Shown: one piece after another, positions 14,701 to 26,700 of the stretch
How the letters are laid out: the number at the start of each line of letters is the position of its first letter
Position numbering within the stretch: position 1 is the stretch's first letter
Assembly: GCA_029964075.1 (NCBI GenBank)
Contig: CM057144.1
Coordinates: 5,851,281-5,915,280, forward strand
Length of the DNA stretch: 64,000 nucleotides
Direction: 5' to 3'
From: Patiria pectinifera
Taxonomy: Eukaryota > Echinodermata > Asteroidea > Valvatida > Asterinidae
Position numbers and translations under genes: made by a program
Notes under the pieces: generated by a model
The model's input: only the letters and a program-made list of their open reading frames with translations
Databases searched by the model: none
What the model was told of the DNA's origin: nothing

Positions 14701-17700
14701 CACTGCAACAGTGACAGAACTAATCTGGTTTAAAACGAAAGTGAGAAAAAGACTTGAGAAACTACTGCCAGGACCTACGGATCTAGACTTCTCCTCAATT
14801 ATTGTTATCTGGATCATATATTGATATTTTGATATCTTCTGTCTCCTCAGTGACTGTAGATCTGACTTTACCGCTACTAGGCGGTGTCTATGACGGCCTG
14901 CTGCCAGGACCTATAGATCTAGACATCTCAATTGTTGTTATCTGGATCATATATTGATATTGTGACATCTTCTATCTCTTCATGTGACTGTGGATCTGAC
15001 TCCAATGCTACAAGGCAGTGTCTATCACAGCCTACTGCCAGGACCTACATATCTAGACTTCTCCTCAAATATTGTTACCTGGATCATTGTTATTGTGATA
15101 TCTTCTATCTCCTCAGTGACTGTGGATCTGACTCCACCACTACAAGACAGTGCATGTCTACGACGGCCTGCTGCCAGGACCTTCAGAATACAGATTTAGA
15201 CTTCCCCTCATTTTTTGTTATCTGGATCATATATTGATTTTTTGATATCTTCTATCTCCTCAGTGACTGTGGATCTGACTCCACCACTACAAGGCAGTGT
15301 CTATGACGGCCTGCTGCCTGGACCTACTGATTTAGAATTCTCCTCAAAGCCGGCCACTGTGGAGGCTCAGTGGCAAGGATTCTCTGATCCTGACTCTGGT
15401 ATCGATGACTACCAGGTTACAGTCTATCGCAAGCATGTTGGCAGGTGAAGTTGTATTGGTTGAAACTTTGACTTTATACGTTTGTGATATGCTTGCATTA
15501 GTCTCTACATGTATCTGATTGTTTTTGATCTGATAGAGATTTAGAGCTGATTGACTCAAGTAATCCAAATTAATGGAAGTGTAAATGTTTGTTCATTTGA
15601 TTTAATATGGTTATTAGAAAAGATATTGCAGTAGTCATCAATTTTTTTAGGTATGAATAATCTTTTTTGAATACAATGGTTAGCTCTAATGACACCAATG
15701 ACTTTGAGGTCATCCATGAGGCAGAGGCAGTAGGCAGTGAGACAGCCTCCATTGAGTGGCATCACTTCCATCTCCATCACAAGGATCAGGTCTATGTCAA
15801 CCTGCGCACCATCAACCAAGCACTGAATCACATTGATACTCCAACGGATGGGTTCTTGGTAGACCTGACCCCTCCGATGCTGAGAACTCTTGGAGACGGA
15901 CTGGTGGTGGGTGAAGATGCTGACTTCCAGGTGAGTTTACATCATCTTGTAAGTAGGAGTGTTGATACTCCTAAGAATGGGTTTGTGGTAGTCCTGACTC
16001 CTCCCATGCTGAGAACCTTGGGAGGCTGGTGGTGGGTCAAGATGCTGACCTACAGGTGAGTTAACATCATCTTGTAAGTAGGAGCATTGATACTCCTAAT
16101 GGGTTCTTGGGGGAGCTGACTCCTCCGATGCTGAGAATTCTTGGAGATGGGCTGGTGGTGGGTCAAGATACTGATTTCCAGGTGAGTTATAATCATCTTG
16201 TAAGTAGGAGCATTAATTGATACTCCTAATGGGTTCTTGGGGGAGCTGACTCCTCCGATGCTGAGAACTCTTGGAGATGGGCTGGTGGTGGGTGAAGATG
16301 CTGACTTCCAGGTGAGTTAACATCATCGTCAGGAATTGAGTGAAATTGATACTCCCAATAATGGGTTCTTGGAACACCTGACTCCTCCAATGCTGAGAAC
16401 CTTGGGCTGAGAACCTTAGTATCACATTGATACTAAGGACTGCTAATAAGTTCTTGGTAGATCTGACTCTGCCGATACTGTGAACTCCAGGAGGTGGGCT
16501 GGTGGTGGTCAGGTGAGTTAACATCTTTATGTAGATCATTGTGGAGTGCCGTGGCCTCGTGGTCTGGAGCATTGAATTTGTGGTCTGCGGGTAATTCTGC
16601 AGATTGTGGGTTTGAGTCCCGCATGGTGCTGTAGTGCTTGTGCCCTTGGGCAAGGTACTTTGTCACTCATTGCTTCTCTCCACCCAGGAGTAAATGGGTA
16701 CATGTGAGGGCAGATATGGTTATTGTGGTTGATTTTAGCTGCTTTGTGCCAAAATGGCAGCATCAAGATATATACTCCCCTGGGAGCTGAGATGGTATTT
16801 GGAATGTTTCATTGGCCCAAATGAGCAGGGTAATAATGATGTAGCGCCTTGAGCACCAATACTGGTCGATACGTGCACTTTATAAATACGCATTATTATT
16901 ATCAAGCACTGAGTGATACTGATACCCCTATAGCAGTGGGTTGTTGGTAGACTTGACTGCCCCAATGCTACAAAGCTTTGGAGATGGGCTGGTGTTGGGT
17001 TAAGATGCTGACATCCAGGTGAGTTAAAATGATCAGATTCAGCTGCAAAATGACATTAATATTGGGACGAACAGGTTCTTGGTAGACCTGACCCCTGCAA
17101 ACTTTTGGAGATCGGCTGGTGGTGGGTTAAGACGCTTACTCTAAAGGTGAGTTAAAAAGCATCATGTTGGTTACACCCTCAGTGGCACTGAAACTCTCAG
17201 CTCACTAATGGGCTCTTGGTAGATCAGATCCCCACACCTGGAAGCACCTGATGCTGACTTCCTGGTGAGTTAGACCTTAACCCTCCAGTATTAAATACGA
17301 TTCTGAACTCTGTCCATGAACCTTCTAATGATGTTCAACATTATAAAATATGGTTGGATTCTATCATTTTTGCCCTGTCAGTTTTAAGCACATTAACTGA
17401 GACAGAGGCTGGTGTTGAATTTGAACTGTCTCATCATTGTCTAATAAGGAAATGTACAGTGAGAGAATTCATGTCTAATGTCTTGTTTTCTACATGCAGG
17501 CGAATTTCGACAATCTCTCTGTGCATTGGGACTACTTTGACGATGAGTCTGGCATTGAATCCTTTGAGTTGGCCATATACGAGATGCGACAAGGGAAAAA
17601 AATCAAGATCTTTCCCGCAGGTGAGATAAGGAAAATTAGTGTTAAGCTGTGAGATAATGTTTCAAAGAAAAGTTGTAAATCTTACACATGGTCTGATTTG

Positions 17701-20700
17701 TGAATGCTTATACACACATTTTTTCTCCTTTGTTTCAGACTCAAACCCCAACAGCTTTGAATTAATATCAGATGCCAATGCCAAGTCCCACACACAGACT
17801 GGTCTGGCATTGCGCGGCGGGTCTATCTACATCACACATGTTAAGGCAAAGAACCAGGCTAAACTGGTAGCCTCTCACGAGACCAGTGGTATCAGGGTAG
17901 ATCCTACTCCTCCGTTGGTGAGTTAAAGGGCCCAGGCAATGTTATTTTTAATGCAATCCTAATGCACCATTGTGTCCCATTTAGCCTTTTTTCATTTTGT
18001 CATTTTCAAGGTATTTGGTGCCGTTTTGGTGTCTGTGCTAATGCAAATCTTCATATTCATAAGCAAAAGTGTGATGTCATTTCAGGCAAAAACCTCAATG
18101 TTACAGTTATTTCAGCACAAAATGTTGCTAGAATTTTGGATATTTTGCTGTTGTAAATTATATTTTCTTTAGTGATTATTTGTTGTATTAAGTACGTGGC
18201 AGTAAGCCAAGAAGCAAGCCTAGTCAATTAGCAAAGTTTGGGTTCACAATTTGAAAAGAAAACTGTGTCTTCCCGAAACGACATCACAGCAGCAGCACCC
18301 TCAGTTGTTCAGAAAAGCATTGACTGTGTACATGTGTAAAGAAGTGCACTTTTCATCCCAAAAAGGGATGTCAAATAGTTTCATATATTTAAGAGGAGTA
18401 TAAAGTTGCACAAAATGTGTTACTAAGAAAAATTCATCACATGGATCCTTTAATGTAGCATCCTTGTTCTATTTTCATCCATTACTATTCCTGGGGTTCA
18501 TCCGTACAGTTTGTATTGTATGAATATATTCAATCAAGCTGTGAATGATAGAAAGAGAGATTGTTATTACCGAAATTCGTCACCGACACCACGAAGTAAC
18601 ACCCATCTACATACCAGTAAAAACTAGCAATCGGAGAAAACGGCTATTAAAGTTGAACGCCTTCTAAAACAACACTTTGCGTCAAAACGACAGAGTATTT
18701 TCAGTTGGGTTTTTCGGTGTGGACACTTGAATTGAATTTATTAAATCTGCTGTTTTTCACCCGTTTGTGTATTAAATAAACAAGAAATAAGAGAAAAAAG
18801 ATGAGTGTTAGTTTGTGAAACCGAAAAGGCTGCGAAACTGTAAATTTTGTTTTCTTCAATGTATTCAACACGAGGAAAGTGCAACTTCAGGTCAGCGCGC
18901 TCGCGCTCATACAACTTATTACAAGAAGAGTGTTACTTCGTGAAAATATTTTTACTCACTTATGAACAGAGTGCGCGCCATGTATTGCAATGGAAAATGG
19001 AACTTGAGTGTTACTTTGTGAAAACGAAAATTGTCACTTTTGCGCAAAAGTTGCCATGGATACTTAGCGGAATTATTAAAGTGAAGCTCTTGAAGCTTTG
19101 AAACTTCGTGCAATGGTAGGCCTTGATGAATAATTTTTAAAAATCCCAAAAACTGAAAATTGAAAAAAATATGGTTTTAACACGGTAGAGTGTTACTTTG
19201 TGGTGTTGGTGACGAATAGGTACCTTAAGGAGACATTCCCATAGGCTTGTGCACAAACAAAAACCCTCCCATAACCCCAAAGGGATCATGATTTCTGTTT
19301 TAGATGAGATATGTCCGTGGAGGCAATCTGGACGGGGAGGTTGAAGAAGTCATCAATGGATATTTGTATCAGAACAGTCGCAGCACCATCCAGGCCTCCT
19401 GGCTGGCTGTAGATGGCCAGAGTGGCATCAAGAGCTACTGGGTGGCAGTGGGAACCGCTCCATGTCAGTAAAACATACAAACTAATGTCTTTAAACAAAA
19501 ACAGTTTTTAATTTTTTTATTTATTCCTGGTAATGAAACCAGGGATTCCTCAAAAGCGCCCTAGCAACTGTAGCTTGCAAGCCTGAAGAAACCTGCAGAG
19601 AGGAGACAATGAGAATAAATTTCAGCTGAAGAGGTGGGAGGAAAACCCCAGAAAAAATATTCTGGGGAAAACTCACGAAATCCGGTGGGGATTGAAAACC
19701 CAATCCTATATTTTCCTGGAGGCTTATAAGACTAATCCTGTAAGAGTATTTTCAGGTTTTTTTAATGACCTTGGCCACTGAGTATTATCATTGGCTATAC
19801 ATAACGGTACACTGGGTGTATATCCATGGGTAAACAAAGGACTTTCCTAAGGGTGTTTTCACGGACTCCTGATCCCCCTTAATATGTTGAAAAATCCGTG
19901 AATATTTAGTTCACGGTAAATTCAAGGTAAAATGGCTCTTTAAAGAATTTTTAAGGGATGAAGATGTTCATAAAGTAATTTCCGTTAAGTCTGAGGACAA
20001 AGTATTGTGTTTGCCTTTTAAACTTTCATATTTTGCCGAGTCAGAAAACAGCTTCAGCTACAATATCCGATAGTCTCTATAGCTCATCAATGTCAAGATC
20101 TAAACTTGCAGCACAAAAAAAAAGGAAATTGGAGGCTAGGCATAAATGACCCCCCAAAAAACATTGAATTTGCTGCTTTCATAATCATTTCTTTAGATTC
20201 TGAAGACATCCAACATTTCTCCTCCCTGGGCCCCAAGAGCGACGGTATCCTATCAGACCTGAATCTGCAACTGACCAACCAATCAACATGTAGTGATGAG
20301 GCATTCACCTTGGATTGTCGGCCTGTCTACTACGTGTGTGTCAAGAGTCAGAATGGTGCAGGGGCATTCAGTGACGTCATCTGCTCCTCACCAATCAGAG
20401 TGGTGGAGGAAGATCAGACAGGTGGGTTCTTTTGAAGCAAAGGCCAGTTTCAAATGCAAAGGGCATTTGACGTCACAAAACTTTGCAGCAAGTGTTGAAC
20501 AGTGCAGCAACTGTCAGTGGCGGATCCAGAGGGGAGTGGAGGGGGCACCGCGCCCACCGGCAGTGACCAAAATGTTCTCAAATAAGGTCAACTTTCACTT
20601 GTGAGAGCCCTTCTACTCCCTGGCACAGCCTCCCTCCCCCTCACCCGGCAGTAACCTCTCTGGATCCGCCCTTGATTGTACAAACTATTGTACAAAGCAA

Positions 20701-23700
20701 ATGCACCATGACGGATTATCTGAACAACAGCTGCCCAATGCTCTCGCCATTTAAGGAGACCTTTGAGATGAAATTGATAGCGTGCCTGGATTGAGTCAAA
20801 AGGACTGTATTAAATTCGATCAACCCTAGGCTAAAATGGTTTCTAAGATTTAAATTATGTATTCCCTAACTCAAAATCTTGAAAGTGAAACACTGATTCC
20901 AATCCTATCTGTAGTCAGCTGAGCCTTTCCAAATGTGCCGTATGAGCACATCAAGCAATGGAGACGAAGGACTCTATTTTACACAGGATATTTTCATTGG
21001 ATACTCTATAAACTTGATTTCTATTCCTCATTGCCTTTGCACAGGGTACGTGACTGACGGTCCAACCATGCTACAAGATATCGATGCACAGCAAGAGAGA
21101 ACTACCGTCACTGTCTGGTTTGATGACTTTGAGGTAGAGTGGACTTCGTAGTTTTAATCATAAACTTTCAAACTGTAAACCAAGGATTTGCTGCGCAACC
21201 TGTTCACAATGCAAAACTGGTTTGTTTGTTTTTCAACTCTGCCTGCATAAATGTGAGTTAAACTTCGCGCAAATGCATTTGAAAAGGGAATGTAATGCCA
21301 AGGACCACTCGCAGTAAAATTCACCAGGTTGAAATCGACTTTTGCAAAATTTGCTCCCCAAATTCTTGCCTGATGTCAGGAATTCACTTTTGGCTTTCGC
21401 ACTGAACGTGAACCTTGGAGAATAATTGACCTGTTCCCTGACTCTTATAACTGTCTTCCAATACAGAGTGAGTTGCATGGCATATCTCACTATGAATGGG
21501 CAGTGGGTACAACCCCTGGGGGTGAGGATATACAACCTTTGACCTCAGATGGCATAGTGCCTGGCGATGATGAAGGGGAACCAGGTAAGACTTTGCTGAA
21601 CATCTAACGTCATTTAATAGCCATGCAGGTATAACTTTTGACAACATATTTGTGTTGCCCAAACGAATGTTTCCGGAGACACTTACCAGTCCTAAATTCT
21701 GTATGTCCCTACTTACCACAATCACTTGTGGGGTTCCTGTCCTTCAGTGGCATAGAAGTGGGGGAGGTGACAGCCCCCATGAAACCTTGTCGCCCCCCCC
21801 CCCACTGAGATTTTGAGTTTCTAAAAAAATTATCATTGATCTACATGACGCCCATGAAATGTTCCAGCCCCCTGAAAAATTCCTGGCTATGCCACTGCTG
21901 TCCTTTCATGGAGGTACCCCGCAAGTGAAATCTTTAGAAAAAAGGACAATGGGACAACAATGCAAGTACCCCGGAACTCCCATCCGCTGGAACGTCCGTA
22001 TGACCGTTGTCCGTTGTCCATATGTTAACGTTTTTCAAATTACTCTCATTGCCAAAGTATTCGCCAGAATTCCATGAAACTTGGACACAAGGGTCATTCA
22101 GTACCAAAGATAATGTGGAATATACCAAAGATAACGTGGAATGTATTTCTTTTCCCTCCATTCCTATAAATGAGCATCACCAGGCAATGTCCATTCTGGG
22201 GGGTAGGAAGGGGGGGGCAGCCACACATAAAGATCAACACACTGGACCTGTTTGCACGTGGCGCGGCACTGTATGCAGACATGGTTGAAACCGTCAACAC
22301 TGCTGTCCAACATACTGAAATTTTAGAGATTTTTTGTGAACACCCCCCATGAAACATATTTCTCGCTGTGCTACTGCTTTAAAAGATAATTTGCAAGAAA
22401 AGTAAGCTAAGAACCAGCCCGAAGCAACACATTATTTTATTTTCACTGCAAACTTATTTTGGCTAGTCACATCATTTCTGTACTTGGTACTTGTACTTAG
22501 TTGGTTCTTCTCCTAAGGACTTCCACAATGGAGTATAACTAGGAGGCCAGAAACACCGGGGCAAACCCTTTCTCTTAGCAATAAGTGTTACTGGGTTCTT
22601 TTATGTGCGTTAGGCCTTATACAAGACACAGGACCTCCGGCTTAACGTCCCATCCAAAGAACGAAGCAATAATTGTTAAGTGCCTTGCCTAAGGGCACAA
22701 GTGTCCAGGCCCGGGCTCGAACCCACGCCACTGTTGCCTCTGAAACACCAGAGCATGAGTCCGGTGCTCTTAACCGCTAGGCCATGACATTCCTGCGCTT
22801 TGCATAAACTTAATTTTAACTAACGTTTTCCTGTTTAATTTTTCGTTTCTCTAGGATTGGCTGCCAAGGGGAAGGCCCAGTCCCCTCTGCCCCTCCAGCA
22901 TGGAGTGACTTACTACAGCACACTACGAGCCATCACCAATGCAGACAGTGTCTTAGAATCCACATCCAACGGCTTCACAGTGGACATCACTCCACCAGAG
23001 ATTATGATCACTGACCTGGGCCAGTATGATGCAAGCGTGGACCTGGTGAGTAGATACTGCCTGCCTTTCACTGTACGCTCCTGGTGCGACCTAGACAATA
23101 ACACTAAGCTGTGATTTTGGGATGATTATGCCAATAGGTGATGCACATGTTGAAATGTATGAATCTGTCGTACTTAATCTGAGCTACTCACCTTTAGTAG
23201 GTCAATAAGGTATATAAAATATAATTGATGTCTCACTTTTGTTTTCTGAGCATTTATGATGAGGCATCACCATTTCTAATAATCACTTTCTTCTCTTCTA
23301 ACAACTGAATAGCAAAAAGTTAAAAAGTTTGTTTTACACCTAAACAAAGTGAAGACTTACAAATTCTAATTTTCATATATATGTAGCAAATAAAATTTGT
23401 CTCTTAAGGGTTAATTTGCAATCTTCTCTTATTGTTTGGTTACAAAATAGTATTCAATTGTGGACCTCGGTTCAAATCATCACATCTGCATCCATACTGG
23501 TCATTCAACCTTGCAACATAACTGACAAATTGAATAATATTCTGTTTAATTTACAGAGCCTAGAAGGCGGTAGAGTCCTGTATCAACCCAACACAGACTC
23601 CATCGATGGCACATGGGATGCTACAGATAGAGAGAGTCAGATTACTGCTACCTATTTCTCCATGGGCCAGTACCCAGGAGGAAGCGATGTGTATCCAGTC

Positions 23701-26700
23701 ACACCAAGCAACAAATCCTACATTCCATTAGCGCTGATAACTCCTACAGATATAGGTATGGTGTGACAGAGTGAGGATTTCTTGTTGACTACTGAACTTT
23801 ATTTTTCCCTGTTTGTATATCTGGCATTTTGTCAGTCCGACCAACCAACTGACTGTGTGGGATGTGTACATGTAATGGGTCTCTTGCCAGTTTTGTTGAC
23901 TGGCTGCATGGGTATGGCAATTGGAATTGTTTCAGAGTTATTTAGGTTAAAATCCCAGTTGAAACCAATAACCTGGTTTTACTAGGAACCATTTTAACTG
24001 GTGTTGAACCAGTTAAACCAGTGTGAAACCAGTCAGACCAGCGTGAAACCATGCCAGCCACCAATTTCCACTTGAACTGGCTTCAACTGGAATGTTCGCC
24101 TTGGTATGGACACCATTCACAAAACTTTAGACAGAGCTTTGTGCCAACTTTCAAGAGCTCCAAGCAGGCCCATCGCCAAGGGGTGGTCTGTCAGCTGGGC
24201 CCCCCAAACCACCCCCACCCCGCCCTTGGCGAGCACTTACCCCCCGCCCCAATGGCAAAAGCTATACACATACCTGCCAACTGTTCCGATTTTGGCGGCA
24301 CTGTTCCGATTTGGGAGATAAAAAGTGCCCGAAAATCGGAACGTCCCGATTTTCCGAGTTGCGAGAGAAGAAATGAAAAAAAAAAAAAAAAGTTTATTGT
24401 ATTGAGGGCGCTATTGCCGCTACCGTAATGGTATAAAATCCGCCTCACTCTTATATGTACGATGAAAGGGACGTAAACCAGACTCCAACGTCATCGAACG
24501 GCCATGTCCGAATCAGGCTGCGGCTGCAGCCGTTCGCGCGCACAGGCTTGTGCGATCAGCCACAACCTAGCCGCAGCCAATACTGAGACCCGCTACGTCA
24601 TCCGTCTGGTGTACTGCCTCTCTTGCGTGCTTACTGAATTAAGCGCGGGCCAGGCACGGCGCGGTGACCGTATTGATTGATGCATGTTTGTTTTCTACAC
24701 ACGTTGTTTCTTCATAGTCTTCGGTGGTTTTTCGTTGGTATTTTGACCGTGCTGAGTCGTACTTTTTTTGTCAACATTTTTGTATCTCAACTGCAACATG
24801 GACAAGGAGAATGATACACTGAAGGAGAAAAAGTAGCGATGGAGTCAAAAATTCCGAGAGGAATATCGTGAAAAATTTAGAATTGGCAAATGTGTATTGT
24901 AACAGGCTACCGTCATTTGACCGTACATGTACATGTGTGTACACCGTACAATGATGTAAGAACTTTTCCAAATAAAATTGTACTTGTCACTGCTTGTACA
25001 GTGTACATGTAAAATGTATTACTGTGACTGAATATCTACATGTGATTAACTGTGAAGCATGTAAGTCAGCAGTCATTTATTCTTCAATTGTAAAAAATTT
25101 TAATCAGCAAAAACCGGCTGGAAAATTCAGAAAATTATCCACTAAATAAGATTAGTGTATGTTGGGTCTGCTTCTGGATATCATGTAACATTTAAGGCAC
25201 ATGCATGTATGTGTACATGTACATTGTCCCTGGACCCAACCCATTAGCGCGCACGCGGCTGCGCCGCTCACGTTTGTGATGCGTAGGCACCCTGTTCCTC
25301 TTTCTGACTTTTCAATGTTGGCAGGTATGTATACATAAGTATTTTGTATTTGTTATGGTGGTGGGGCCCCCCTGATGCTCAGGGCTGGCGATGGGCCTGG
25401 CTCCGAGGGACACATTGTGGGAGAGTACTTGTTTGTGTGCACTATGCAAAGTAGTAGAGTAAAAGTAAAGTCTGTCACAAGCCAATGTGGCCAATCAGGC
25501 TGGGGTTCAGCTCCGGTTTCAGTAGCATGAAATGACTGGGAATATTCCTATTCCCTCTGGACAGGATACTAGTCCATCACTGGTTTCTCCCCAGCTAATG
25601 TCGGTACCCATTTATACTCCTGGGTGGAGAGAGGGAAGTAGGGTACAGTGGCTTGCCTAAGGACACAACATACGACCAGCAGCTGGATTGGAACCCCTGA
25701 CCCTCTGATCATAAGTCACGAACCCTAACCACTACGCCACCTCCCCGCCAAAGTAGGCACAACTGATATTTGTCCTTATGTGCACAAACCAACATCAATT
25801 CTGTTGAGTATGGGGTGTATGAACACATTTTTTCCAGTGATCAGTCCGTAAGTCACATCACAAATATACCATCAAAACGGCAATGATCCATGACAAAGGA
25901 GTGCCTTTGTCACAATGAAATAGCTTGTGACTTGACTTGAGGCTGTAGGACTTGTGATTGACATGTGAAGAATCCTGAAGATCGACAGCTCCTCTAATTT
26001 GGCCAGTGAGTAACCACCTTTGTTTTCTTGTCTCCAGGGCTGCCCAATATTCTCACTGTATGCGCAATCAACAGCGTTGGGCTGAAGCGGACTGTTTATA
26101 CCACAAGTATGACTGCTGACAACACACCGCCTAGTGTTGGTCAGGTATGTATATCCTTTGTTGCAGAACATCATTGCCAAATGACGGTCATTTTATTGTT
26201 TCCTTTGATAACTGGCCTGTAACAAGGGCGGATCCGGGGGGGGGGGGGCCAAAGGGGGCCATGCCCCCCCCCCCAAACGAAACCAATTTTTTTTTTATGT
26301 GACATCGCAATAAAGGCAGGCAATGAGTACACAACCATCTTGTCCTCAAAAAAACATTGGTTAAAGTGGTCAGAAATTGCCTCAGATCGCACCACAGAGC
26401 ATCTAGAATCCAAAAAAATTTTGGGGCCCTTAAGCGGGCCCCGAACCCCACGCCGTAATTGTTTTGACCCACTTTTTGGGGTGACCAATTGTTTTTTGGC
26501 CCCCCAAAAAAATTGTGTTCTGGATCTGCCCTTGGCCTGTAAGCAGTAGTGACATTTTTCTCTTCATCCTTTCCTACACTGAAAACGGCGGGGTAGCATG
26601 ATGATAAGAGTAACTTTCCTCTTCCATCTGCATATAAGGAGACTATTACAAGAGAGTCTTGTCTGGAGGTGGAGCTGTCCACAGACTCATTTTTGTCAGC

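Noticed and set aside
22740-22797. Possible tRNA-Leu gene on the minus strand
   Set aside because: The head is continuous with a SINE body, and the acceptor stem does not close.
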